A program made the translations under genes and the position numbers. A model generated the notes under the pieces. That model was not told the origin of the DNA. It saw nothing but the letters and a program-made list of their open reading frames with translations, and ran no database searches. Positions 54,259 through 62,544 of a DNA stretch of 64,000 nucleotides are shown here, one piece after another (the stretch's first letter is position 1; each line of letters opens with the position of its first letter). Origin of the DNA: Curvibacter lanceolatus ATCC 14669 (GTDB lineage Bacteria; Pseudomonadota; Gammaproteobacteria; Burkholderiales; Burkholderiaceae_C); contig NZ_KB906259.1 in the NCBI RefSeq assembly GCF_000381265.1, forward strand, positions 1-64,000, written 5' to 3'.

Positions 54259-55023
54259 ATGGACATCCAAGGACAAGCCGCGCTCGTCACCGGCGGCGCA
54301 TCCGGCCTGGGCGAAGCCACCGCCCGCGAACTGGCCCGACTGGGCGCCCGCGTGGCCGTGCTCGACGTGAATGCCGAACTGGCCGCCAAGGTGGCGGCCG
54401 ACATCGGCGGCATCGCCTGCGTCTGCGACATCACCAACACCGACAGCGTGCAGGCCGCGCTGGACCGGGCCACCGAGGCCCATGGCCCGGCCCGCATCCT
54501 GATGAACATCGCCGGCATCGGCACCGCCAAGCGTGTGGTGCAAAAGGACGGCAGCGCCGCGCCGCTGGAAGACTTCAGCCGCGTGGTGACGGTGAACCTG
54601 ATCGGCGCCTACAACATCAGCCGCCTGTTTGCCGCCCAATGCGCCAAGCTGAGCCCGCTGGAAGACGGCGAACGCGGCGTGATGATGTTCACCGCCTCGG
54701 TGGCCGCGTTTGACGGCCAGGTGGGCCAGCAGGCCTACAGCGCCTCCAAGGGCGGCCTGGTGGGCATGACGCTGCCGATGGCGCGCGATCTGGCGCAGCA
54801 CGGCATCCGCGTCTGCACCGTGGCGCCCGGCCTGTTCGCCACCCCGCTGATGAAGCAGTTGCCCGAGCCCGTGCAGGCCTCGCTGGCAGCCTCCATCCCC
54901 TTCCCCTCGCGCCTGGGCAAGCCCGAAGAGTTCGCGCAACTGGCCTGCCACATCGTCACCAACGGCCACCTCAATGGCGAGGTGATCCGCCTGGACGGTG
55001 CCCTGCGCATGGCGCCGCGCTGA
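54259..55023 (+). CDS. SDR-family 3-hydroxyacyl-CoA dehydrogenase-like
   Basis: A short-chain dehydrogenase of 254 aa. The cofactor motif TGGASGLG is at residues 11-18 with Asp in AVLDVN favouring NAD. The catalytic Tyr160 and Lys164 lie in YSASK, with Ser in FTASVAAF. Layout resembles type II 3-hydroxyacyl-CoA dehydrogenase (HSD10 group). In this operon it would oxidise a 3-hydroxy-phenylpropionyl-CoA formed by hydration. It starts 2 bases after fcs, and its ribosome site AAGGA lies inside the fcs end. Confidence 0.9.
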   Translation: MDIQGQAALVTGGASGLGEATARELARLGARVAVLDVNAELAAKVAADIGGIACVCDITNTDSVQAALDRATEAHGPARILMNIAGIGTAKRVVQKDGSAAPLEDFSRVVTVNLIGAYNISRLFAAQCAKLSPLEDGERGVMMFTASVAAFDGQVGQQAYSASKGGLVGMTLPMARDLAQHGIRVCTVAPGLFATPLMKQLPEPVQASLAASIPFPSRLGKPEEFAQLACHIVTNGHLNGEVIRLDGALRMAPR

Positions 55024-55069
55024 AGCGCACCCCTGAAGCCTGATTCAAATAAAACGGAGACAACACACC

Positions 55070-56065
55070 ATGAGCAACCGCCGTCAATTCATCCAGGGCC
55101 TGAGCGCCCTCGGCGCCCTGGGCAGCACCGGCCTGCTGGCCCCCAACGCCTTCGCCCAATTGGTCGAACAGTGCAAGATCTTCTACGGCTTTCCGGCCGG
55201 CAGCTCGGGCGACAGCGTGGCCCGCCGCGTGGGCGAGAAGGTGGCCGGCAGCGCTTTCAGCAAGAACGCCGCCGTGGTCGAGAACAAGCCCGGCGCCGGC
55301 GGCCGCATCGCCCTGGAGTCGCTCAAGCCCGCGCCCGCCGACGGCTCGGTGCTGGCCCTGTCACCCTTCTCGGCCCTGGCCATCTACCCGCACATCTACA
55401 GCAAGATGAACTACGAGATGAAGGACTTCGTGCCCGTCTCGATCGGCGCCGTGATGCACCACGGCCTGGCCGTGGGCCCGCTGGTGCCGGCCAGCGTGAA
55501 GACGCTGAAAGACTTCCTGGCCTGGGCCAAGGCCAACCCCAAGGACGCCAGCTATGGCTCGCCGGGCGCCGGCTCCACGCCCCACTTCCTGGGTGCCCTG
55601 CTGGGCCTGAACAGCGGCGTGGAGATGCGCCACGTGCCCTACCGAGGCTCCATCCCCGGCGTGACCGACCTGGTGGGTGGTCAGATCGCCGCCATGCTGA
55701 CGCCCAGCGGCGACTTCATCGCCAACGCCAAGGCCGGCAAGCTGCGCATCCTGGCCACCTCGGGTGAAAAACGCTCGCCCTTCCTGCCCGATGTGGCCAC
55801 CTTCGCCGAGCAGGGCTTTGCCGACCTGACCACCGAAGAGTGGTTCGGCTTCTACGCCCCGGCCAAGACCCCGGCCCCGGTGATTGCAGCCGCCAACGCC
55901 GCCATCAACGCCGCGCTCAAGGACAAGACCGTGATCGACAGCCTGGCCCTGGTCGGCCTGATTGCCCAGGGCTCCACCGCCGAAGAAATGGGCCGCTCGC
56001 AAAAGCACGAGTTCGAGCGCTGGGGCCCCCTGGTCAAGCGCATCGGGTTCAGCGCCGAATCCTGA
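55070..56065 (+). CDS. Bug-family TTT substrate-binding protein of the CoA-ligase operon
   Basis: A 331-aa periplasmic receptor. The N-terminus SNRRQFIQGLSALGAL is a twin-arginine signal ending near AFAQ. The Bug pattern shows as IFYGFPAGSSGDSVARR, NKPGAGGRIALESLK, HVPYRGSIPGVTDLVGGQ and a C-terminal RWGPLVKRIGF. ATG 55070 has GGAGAC upstream. Position inside a phenylpropanoid-type operon suggests it binds an aromatic acid, which would be an unusual ligand class for TTT receptors, though related receptors bind aromatics such as terephthalate. Confidence 0.92.
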   Translation: MSNRRQFIQGLSALGALGSTGLLAPNAFAQLVEQCKIFYGFPAGSSGDSVARRVGEKVAGSAFSKNAAVVENKPGAGGRIALESLKPAPADGSVLALSPFSALAIYPHIYSKMNYEMKDFVPVSIGAVMHHGLAVGPLVPASVKTLKDFLAWAKANPKDASYGSPGAGSTPHFLGALLGLNSGVEMRHVPYRGSIPGVTDLVGGQIAAMLTPSGDFIANAKAGKLRILATSGEKRSPFLPDVATFAEQGFADLTTEEWFGFYAPAKTPAPVIAAANAAINAALKDKTVIDSLALVGLIAQGSTAEEMGRSQKHEFERWGPLVKRIGFSAES

Positions 56066-56090
56066 TCCGCGGATCCACCGATCCCAACCC

Positions 56091-56112
56091 GGGGCCTTCG
56101 GGCCCCTTGTTG
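56091..56112 (+). terminator. Weak terminator-like hairpin between Bug and acyl-CoA dehydrogenase genes
   Basis: GGGGCC and GGCCCC close a TTCG tetraloop at 56091-56106, followed by TTGTTG rather than a full T-run. It may reduce readthrough into the next gene. Confidence 0.45.
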
Positions 56113-56138
56113 TCTCTGCCACCCTCTTTTTCTGCACC

Positions 56139-57884
56139 ATGTCTTCCTCCTACCAGCCCCGCCCTGCCGACAACGCCTTCTTGCTGTTCAACGTGCTGCA
56201 GGCGCCGCAGCAACTGGCCCCCTTGTCGGCCCTGACCGAAGCCGACCAGGCCTTGATGGAACAGGTGCTGGACGAAGCCGGCAAGTTTGTCGGCGAGGTG
56301 GTGGCCCCGCTGTCGCGCGAAGGCGACGAGATCGGCTGCCGCTGGGAGGCCGGGAGCGTCACCACGCCGCCGGGCTTTCGCGAGGCCTACCAGGCCTTTT
56401 GGCAGGCCGGCTGGCCTGCACTGGCCGGTGCCGCCGAAGACGGCGGCCAAGGCCTGCCCTGGGTGCTGGAGGGCGTGCTGTACGAATGGCTGAGCGCCGC
56501 CAACCACGGCTGGACCATGGCGCCCGGCCTGCTGCACGGCGCCTACGAATGCATCAAGCACCACGCCTCGGACGAACTCAAGGCACGCTACCTGGCCAAG
56601 GTGGCCAGCGGCGAGTGGCTGGCCACCATGTGCCTGACCGAACCCCACGCCGGCAGCGATCTGGGCCTGGTGCGCACCCAGTCCACGCCCGTGGAAGGCG
56701 GTGCCCTGCCCGGTGAACACCTCATCAACGGCAGCAAGATCTTCATCTCGGGCGGCGAACACGACCTGACCGACAACATCGTGCACCTGGTGCTGGCCCG
56801 CCTGCCCGGCGCACCGGCCGGGCCCAAGGGCCTGTCGCTGTTCCTGGCGCCCAAGTTCCTGCCCGACGGCACACGCAATGGTGCCCACTGCGACCGCATC
56901 GAAGAAAAAATGGGCCTGCATGGCAGCCCCACCTGCGTGATGCGTTTTGAAGACGCCACCGGCTGGCTGGTGGGTCAGCCCGGCGCCGGCCTGAACGCAA
57001 TGTTCGTGATGATGAACGCGGCGCGCCTGCACGTGGCCCTGCAAGGCATCGGCCTGCTCGACGCCGCCTGGCAGAAGGCCGATGCCTACGCCCACGAACG
57101 CCGCCAGATGCGGGCCCCCGGGCCCCGCCCCGCCTCGCGCGGCGACAAGGACAGCGCCGACCTGCTGATCGAGCACCCGGCCATGCGCCGCATCCTTGAT
57201 GTGCAGCGCGCCTGGATCGACGGCGGCCGCCTGCTGGCCTACCGCACCGGCCTGGCCCTGGACACGGCGCGCCACCACCCCGACGCGGCCGAGCGCGCCC
57301 AGGCCCAGCGCTGGTGCAGCCTGGTGACCCCGGTGCTGAAGGCGGCCTGGACGCACCAGGCCTTCTACGGCGCCAGCGAATGCCTGCAGGTGTTCGGCGG
57401 CCATGGCTATGTGCGCGAATGGGGCATCGAGCAGATCGTGCGGGATTCGCGGGTGGCCATGATCTACGAGGGCACCAATGAGATCCAGGCCATCGACCTG
57501 CTGCAGCGCAAGGTGCTGCCCGACGGTGGCGAGGCCTTGGGCGCCCTGCTGCTGTCGCTGCGCGCCACGCTGGACGCCAGCCGCCCATTCGATGCCGAAG
57601 TGCTGCGCCGACTGGCCGAGCTTCGCTACCTGAGCACCACCCTGGCCGCCGCCTGCGCGGCCGACCCGATGCTGGCCAGCCTGAGCGCGGACGACTACCT
57701 GCGCGCCGTGGCCCTGGTGCTGCTGGCCTGGGCCTGGGCCCAGATCGAGCACACCCCGGGGGCCGAAGCCCCGCGCTGGCAAGGCCCGCTACAGGCCCTG
57801 CAACAGCGAGTGCTGCCTGAGTTCGAGATGCGTCTGAAGATGATCCGCCAACTGATCCCGGCCACGCCCTTGCACCCGGCCTGA
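56139..57884 (+). CDS. Acyl-CoA dehydrogenase (large DmdC-like form)
   Basis: An FAD acyl-CoA dehydrogenase of 581 aa, the long form with an extra C-terminal domain as in the DmdC group. Recognisable are MCLTEPHAGSDLGLVRT, NGSKIFISGGEHDL, KMGLHGSPTCVMRFEDA and FGGHGYVREWGIEQIVRDSR. The catalytic base should be the Glu in IYEGTNEIQ. In a side-chain pathway it could oxidise a saturated phenylpropionyl-CoA to the cinnamoyl-CoA, as the ACAD member of comparable phenylpropanoid clusters does. It lies 73 bases after the Bug gene on the same strand, behind a weak hairpin. Confidence 0.92.
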   Translation: MSSSYQPRPADNAFLLFNVLQAPQQLAPLSALTEADQALMEQVLDEAGKFVGEVVAPLSREGDEIGCRWEAGSVTTPPGFREAYQAFWQAGWPALAGAAEDGGQGLPWVLEGVLYEWLSAANHGWTMAPGLLHGAYECIKHHASDELKARYLAKVASGEWLATMCLTEPHAGSDLGLVRTQSTPVEGGALPGEHLINGSKIFISGGEHDLTDNIVHLVLARLPGAPAGPKGLSLFLAPKFLPDGTRNGAHCDRIEEKMGLHGSPTCVMRFEDATGWLVGQPGAGLNAMFVMMNAARLHVALQGIGLLDAAWQKADAYAHERRQMRAPGPRPASRGDKDSADLLIEHPAMRRILDVQRAWIDGGRLLAYRTGLALDTARHHPDAAERAQAQRWCSLVTPVLKAAWTHQAFYGASECLQVFGGHGYVREWGIEQIVRDSRVAMIYEGTNEIQAIDLLQRKVLPDGGEALGALLLSLRATLDASRPFDAEVLRRLAELRYLSTTLAAACAADPMLASLSADDYLRAVALVLLAWAWAQIEHTPGAEAPRWQGPLQALQQRVLPEFEMRLKMIRQLIPATPLHPA

Positions 57885-57900
57885 GGCTGCCACCCACTCC

Positions 57901-57926
57901 CCGGGGCCAGTTCAGGCCCCGGTTCA
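57901..57926. terminator. GC hairpin between convergent genes
   Basis: CCGGGGCC (57901-57908) and GGCCCCGG (57915-57922) form a perfect 8-bp stem with a 6-base loop. No T-run follows on either strand. It lies between the convergent acyl-CoA dehydrogenase and cyclase genes and may aid termination both ways. Confidence 0.4.
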
Positions 57927-57958
57927 GCCCCAGGTTCAGCCGCCGCTGATGAGCCGGC

Positions 57959-59107
57959 TCACGCTGGCTCCAGGGGCACGGTGGGCTGCTCGAACCGGTC
58001 GGCCTGCGCCACCTCAACCCGGTTGCGACCTCGGCTCTTGGCCAGGTACAAGGCCTTGTCAGCAGCGGCCAGCAACTCACCCGGCAGTTGCCCATGCTCC
58101 GGGTAGGAGGCCACCCCGGCCGACAGCGTGATGCGCAGCCGCTGCCCCTCGATCAGCAAGGTCGAGCCGGCCAGGCTCTCGCGGTAATGCTCGGCACGCT
58201 CCAGGGCGGCCGAGAGAGGCATGTTCGGCAACATCAGCAGGAACTCCTCGCCGCCGTGTCGACACACCACATCGCTGGCCCGCGATTCGTGGCTCAACAG
58301 AAAAGCCACGCGCCGCAACACCTCATCACCCACCGGGTGGCCGGCGTTGTCATTGACCTTCTTGAAATGATCGATGTCGATCACGATCAGCGCCAGGGGT
58401 TGCCCCTCGCGCTGGCAGCGGATCAGCTCACGGCCCAGCGTGGCATCCAGAAAGCGCCGGTTGAACAGGCCGGTGAGCGAATCCCGATTCGCCTGCTCGC
58501 TCAGGCGCACCTGCAGGACCTGGTTCTCGGCCAGCTGGCGTTGCAGCGCCCGCTCGCTGTCGGTCAGGCGCATCCGGATCGCATGCAGCTTGCGGGTGCG
58601 CTCGTTGGCACCATGGGCAAAGGCCATCATGTAACCCGACAGGGCCAGCATGCACAAGGCGGTCGGCCCAGGCGCCAGATCGGGCTGAAATCGAAAGCCA
58701 TGCACGAGCACCGCCAGGGCCGCTCCGCAGCACTGCAGCAGCACCGAAATGAGCAAACCCCTGGGCCCTTTGAAGGCCGCCAGGTTCATGGCCCCACAGA
58801 CGCACAAGGCATAGGCCAGCCACAGAGGCGCCCCCAGCCAAGCCACCCAAAAGCCGATGGCCAGCGAGTCGAAGGTCATGGTGCGCAGCTCGAAGGCCAG
58901 GGGGTCGTCGGACAGGCGAGCAAACAGGTAGGCCAGCTGCGGGTACAGCACAAACTGCAGACCCAGACCGACCCACCAGAACCAGGGCCAGGGGCTGGCC
59001 CACCATTGCCATGCGACCACCGATATCACCGCCAGCCACGACACTGCGCGGTTGCGGTAATTCATGCGCACCACCCAATGGGGGGGGCGTGGCGGGAAAG
59101 GCGACAT
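57959..59107 (-). CDS. MASE2-GGDEF diguanylate cyclase
   Basis: A membrane cyclase of 382 aa. The N-terminal part has the MASE2 pattern, with several membrane helices and the diagnostic YPQLAYLFARLSDDPLAFEL and RTMTFDSLAIGFWVAWL. A short coiled coil leads to the GGDEF domain. The active motif GGEEF is at 285-289, with inhibitory-site RASD five residues before, so it should be active and feedback-controlled. MASE2 is found in AdrA-like cyclases that promote matrix production. The start could also be the internal ATG at 59065. Two palindromes lie just upstream. Confidence 0.9.
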   Translation of the reverse strand: MSPFPPRPPHWVVRMNYRNRAVSWLAVISVVAWQWWASPWPWFWWVGLGLQFVLYPQLAYLFARLSDDPLAFELRTMTFDSLAIGFWVAWLGAPLWLAYALCVCGAMNLAAFKGPRGLLISVLLQCCGAALAVLVHGFRFQPDLAPGPTALCMLALSGYMMAFAHGANERTRKLHAIRMRLTDSERALQRQLAENQVLQVRLSEQANRDSLTGLFNRRFLDATLGRELIRCQREGQPLALIVIDIDHFKKVNDNAGHPVGDEVLRRVAFLLSHESRASDVVCRHGGEEFLLMLPNMPLSAALERAEHYRESLAGSTLLIEGQRLRITLSAGVASYPEHGQLPGELLAAADKALYLAKSRGRNRVEVAQADRFEQPTVPLEPA

Positions 59108-59138
59108 GGGCAGCGGGCAGGCCAGATATCAGAGTCGT

Positions 59139-59161
59139 CAACTGTATCAGTTGGTAACCAA
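59139..59161. promoter_or_regulatory. Two adjoining palindromes upstream of the MASE2 cyclase
   Basis: CAACTGTATCAGTTG (59139-59153) is a perfect inverted repeat, and it overlaps TTGGTAACCAA (59151-59161), a second one. Both lie 32-54 bases upstream of the cyclase start and could bind a regulator. The M20 gene converges from the other side with its stop 33 bases away. Confidence 0.35.
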
Positions 59162-59193
59162 ACCCGCACCCGTACCTACCCACCCTGCCGGGG

Positions 59194-60399
59194 TTAATCC
59201 AGAAAGCGTTGTGCGAGCAGGCTCCAATAGGCCGCCCCCCGCACCAGGTTGCGGTCGTTGAAGTCGTACCCTGGGTTGTGCACCATGCAGGCGCAGTGGC
59301 CGGCAAAGGGGTGGTCGGCCTCCTGCCCGTCGCCATTGCCGATCAGCAGGTAGCTGCCCGGCACTTTTTCGAGCATGAAGGCAAAGTCTTCACTGCCCGG
59401 CAAAGCCGGGGCCTGCAGCGTGACCTGCTGGGGCCCGGCCAACGCCAGCGCCACCTCTCGGGCCAGCGCGGTCTCGGCCGGGGTGTTGACCAGCACGGCA
59501 TAGCCGTCGCGGTAGTCCACCTGGGCCGTGCAGCCAAAGCTGGCGGCCTGGGCCTGGGCCAGCGCGGTGATGCGCTCGCGCAGCAGGCGGCGCACCTCGC
59601 GGTCCAGGGCGCGCACGCTGAGTTTCAGGGTGGCGGTCTCGGGGATCACGTTGTTGGCCTGCCCGGCGTGGAAGGCCCCCACCGTGACCACGGCCATGCC
59701 CAAGGGGTCGACGTTGCGCGACACCACCGTCTGCAAGGCCATCACCAGGCTGGCGCCGGCCACCACCGGGTCGGCGGCGCGGTGCGGCATGGCGCCATGG
59801 CCGCCCACGCCGTGCAGGGTGATCTCCACATAGTCGGACGAGGCCATGGCCGGGCCTTCGCGCAGGGCCAGGTGCCCTTGCGGGTAACCCGGCATGTTGT
59901 GCATGGCAAACACGGCGTCGCAGGGAAACTGCTCGAACAGACCGTCCTGCATCATGCGCACCGCCCCGCCCAGGCCCTCTTCAGCGGGCTGGAAGATCAG
60001 GTTCAGCGTGCCGTCAAACCGGCCCGACTCGGCCAGCAGCTTGGCCGCGGCCAGCAGCATGGCGGTGTGGCCGTCATGGCCGCAGGCATGCATCACCCCC
60101 GCGTGCTGGCTGGCGTGCGGCAGACCGCTGGTCTCGGTGATGGGCAGGGCATCCATGTCGGCGCGCAGGCCCAGCCGGCGCGTGCCGCTGCCGCGCCGCA
60201 GCTGGCCCACCACGCCGGTGCCGCCCAGCCCACGCGTGACCTGGTAGCCCCAGCCCTGCAGGGCCTCGGCCACGCGTTCGCTGGTGCGGTGCTCTTCAAA
60301 GCCCAGCTCAGGGTGTTGGTGGATATCGCGGCGCCAGGCCTCGAACTCGGGGGCCAGGGCCTGGGCCCGGGCCAGCAGATCAGCGATGTCGGTGCTCAT
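59194..60399 (-). CDS. M20-family amidohydrolase (hippurate hydrolase-like)
   Basis: An M20D peptidase-family amidohydrolase of 401 aa, similar to hippurate, N-acyl-amino acid and IAA-amino acid hydrolases. The metal ligands show in ACGHDGHTAM, FQPAEEGLGG and AMHNMPGYP, and the lid domain carries GVGGHGAMPH. ATG 60399 is preferred; GTG 60414 overlaps the upstream Bug stop and is possible. It follows the Bug gene by a few bases on the same strand, so the pair may import and cleave an N-acylated amino acid such as hippurate. The LysR gene beyond is divergent. Confidence 0.9.
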   Translation of the reverse strand: MSTDIADLLARAQALAPEFEAWRRDIHQHPELGFEEHRTSERVAEALQGWGYQVTRGLGGTGVVGQLRRGSGTRRLGLRADMDALPITETSGLPHASQHAGVMHACGHDGHTAMLLAAAKLLAESGRFDGTLNLIFQPAEEGLGGAVRMMQDGLFEQFPCDAVFAMHNMPGYPQGHLALREGPAMASSDYVEITLHGVGGHGAMPHRAADPVVAGASLVMALQTVVSRNVDPLGMAVVTVGAFHAGQANNVIPETATLKLSVRALDREVRRLLRERITALAQAQAASFGCTAQVDYRDGYAVLVNTPAETALAREVALALAGPQQVTLQAPALPGSEDFAFMLEKVPGSYLLIGNGDGQEADHPFAGHCACMVHNPGYDFNDRNLVRGAAYWSLLAQRFLD

Positions 60400-60410
60400 G
60401 GTCTGGGTTC

Positions 60411-61409
60411 TCACTGGGGCTGCAGCTGGATGGTTTTGGCCAGGGCCCTGAATTGGGCCGTGCCGTCGGTGTAGGCCTGGGCGGCCTCCTGCAGGCTCAG
60501 GGGGCGTGACACCTGCTGGCTCTGGGCCTCCAGGCCGGCGCGCACGGCCGGGTCGGACAGGGTGGCGGTGAGGGCCTTGTACAAGACCTGCACGACCGGC
60601 TCGGGCGTGTCCTTGCGCACGAAGTAGCCGGTCCAGATCTTGTAGCTGAAGTCTTTCAGCGCCCGGCTCTCGCGCAGCGTGGGCACCTGCTTGAGGCCCT
60701 CCAGCCGCTCCTCGCTGAGGGTGGCGACAAACTTGAGGCGCCCCTGCTGCGCCATCTCGAGCTGGGCCTTGCCGAACACGGTGATGAAGATGTCCACCTG
60801 CCCGCCCATCAGGTCGGTGAAGGCCGGTGCCGCGCCCTTGTAAGGCACATGGGTCATGGGCACGCCCAGGGTGTGAGACATGTGCTCGCCCATGAAATGG
60901 TAGAACGAGCCCGGCCCCACGCTGGCATAGGTGAGAGGGCGCCCCTCGCGCGCCATGCGGGCCGCGTAGGCGGCCAGTTCGTCGCCATTGCTGACGGGCA
61001 GATCGGCGCGGGCAATGACGGCCAGCGGGGCCACCGAAATCATCTGCAGCAGGCGGAAGTCTTCGCTCTTGAACTTGACAGCCGCATTGGCCAGTGGCGA
61101 CAGGATCAGCTCATTGGGCGAGCCCTGAAAAAGCAGGTAACCGTCGGCCGGCGCGCTCAGGGTCTTCTGGGCGGCAATCGCGCCGCTGACCCCGCCCAGG
61201 TTCTCGACCACCACGGGCTGCCCCAAATGCTTGCCCAGCGCCGTGTTCACCGTGCGGGCGATCACATCAGACACCCCACCCGCCGGGTACGGCACCATCA
61301 GCGTGACAGGGCGCTGCGGAAAGCTCTGGGCCCAGCTGCCGCCAGCCAGGGTCAGGGCCGCCAGGGCCAGGCCGGTTTTCAGGGACGCACGACGAAGAAG
61401 CGATTTCAT
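60411..61409 (-). CDS. Bug-family TTT substrate-binding protein linked to M20 hydrolase
   Basis: A 332-aa periplasmic receptor with a Sec signal (residues 1 to about 28, ending SWAQ). The mature protein opens QRPVTLMVPYPAGGVSDVIA, with VVENLGGVSGAIAAQK and MTHVPYKGAAPAFTDLMGGQ. ATG 61409 has AAGGA nine bases upstream. It precedes the M20 hydrolase gene in a tight pair and is divergent from a LysR gene, which probably controls both. The ligand is likely the hydrolase substrate, by position. Confidence 0.92.
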   Translation of the reverse strand: MKSLLRRASLKTGLALAALTLAGGSWAQSFPQRPVTLMVPYPAGGVSDVIARTVNTALGKHLGQPVVVENLGGVSGAIAAQKTLSAPADGYLLFQGSPNELILSPLANAAVKFKSEDFRLLQMISVAPLAVIARADLPVSNGDELAAYAARMAREGRPLTYASVGPGSFYHFMGEHMSHTLGVPMTHVPYKGAAPAFTDLMGGQVDIFITVFGKAQLEMAQQGRLKFVATLSEERLEGLKQVPTLRESRALKDFSYKIWTGYFVRKDTPEPVVQVLYKALTATLSDPAVRAGLEAQSQQVSRPLSLQEAAQAYTDGTAQFRALAKTIQLQPQ

Positions 61410-61524
61410 GGGGGATTTCCTTGCCATCAGGTGATGAGATGAGGAGCCCATGCTAGAAATGCTTCAAAAATGTGTCCAATGCATAATTTTCCTGAAACCC
61501 ATTCAATCAGCTCATACACACCCC

Positions 61525-62424
61525 ATGGACCTGCGCCAACTCCAGCACCTGATCTGCCTGGCTGAGACCGGCTCGTTCAGCCGGGCCGCCGAGCAACTGC
61601 ACCTGACCCAGTCGGCGCTGAGCCGCAGCATCCAGGCCCTGGAGCGCACGCTGGACGCGCGGCTGATCGACCGCCTGGGCAAGCGCAATGAGCTCACCCC
61701 CTTGGGCGAAGTCGTGGTCACGCATGGGCGACGCATGTTGTTTGAAGCCGACGAGCTGAAGGAGAACCTGAAGCGCCTGGCCCAGGGTGGGTTGGGCTCG
61801 CTGCGGCTGGGCCTGGGCTCGGGCCCCGGGGCCTTGCTGATGACGCCCCTGCTGAGCCACATGGCACGCGAGCATCCGCAGGTGCGGGTCAGCGTCTCGC
61901 GCGGCCCCACCGAGCTGCAGTTGCAGATGCTGCGCGAGCGCCAACTGGATGCGCTGGTCATCGATCTGCGCCGCGTGGTACCGGCCGATGACCTGCAGAT
62001 CGAATCGCTGGTGGAACTGCGCGCCGGCTTCATCTGCCGCGCCAGCCACCCGCTGGTTGGGCGCCGCAGCCTGGCCTTTGAGGAATTGCTGGCCTACCCC
62101 ATTGCCACCACCCCGCTGAGCGATGAGGTGGCCCGCCTGCTGGTGGACCGCTACGGCCCGCAGGCCCACCCGGAGCACCTGGCTTCGCTGCACTGTGAAG
62201 ACGTGAGCAGCCTGGTGGAGACCGCCCTGAACACGGATGCGATCTTTCTGGGCGTGCAGGCGGCTGCGAAAGCGCATCTGCAATCGGGGGCGCTGGTAGC
62301 CCTGACCGTGCAACCACCGCTGCAGGCGACGGCACGCTTTGGCCTGATCACGCTGCGCGGGCGCACCCCTTCGCCGGTCATGCACCTGCTGCGCCAGTTT
62401 GTCGACCAGCACCTTTGCGAGTGA
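61525..62424 (+). CDS. LysR-family transcriptional regulator
   Basis: A 299-aa LysR regulator. The helix-turn-helix is at residues about 1-60 (MDLRQLQHLICLAETGSFSR, LTQSALSRSIQALE). The effector domain opens with LGLGSGPGALLMTPLL. Start ATG 61525 fits the family; the frame is open from 61450 with no ribosome site. It is divergent from the Bug-M20 pair with a 115-base gap rich in AT, the expected place for its binding sites. Confidence 0.92.
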   Translation: MDLRQLQHLICLAETGSFSRAAEQLHLTQSALSRSIQALERTLDARLIDRLGKRNELTPLGEVVVTHGRRMLFEADELKENLKRLAQGGLGSLRLGLGSGPGALLMTPLLSHMAREHPQVRVSVSRGPTELQLQMLRERQLDALVIDLRRVVPADDLQIESLVELRAGFICRASHPLVGRRSLAFEELLAYPIATTPLSDEVARLLVDRYGPQAHPEHLASLHCEDVSSLVETALNTDAIFLGVQAAAKAHLQSGALVALTVQPPLQATARFGLITLRGRTPSPVMHLLRQFVDQHLCE

Positions 62425-62544
62425 AGGCCATGTGCTGATCAAAGCGCCCGCTGCAGTGTCGGTCACTGGCAGGTAAAGGCCCCGCTGATGCCCGGTTAAG
62501 GTCTGTTGAAGCGCTGACATCCTGTCACATAATCGACGCCACCC

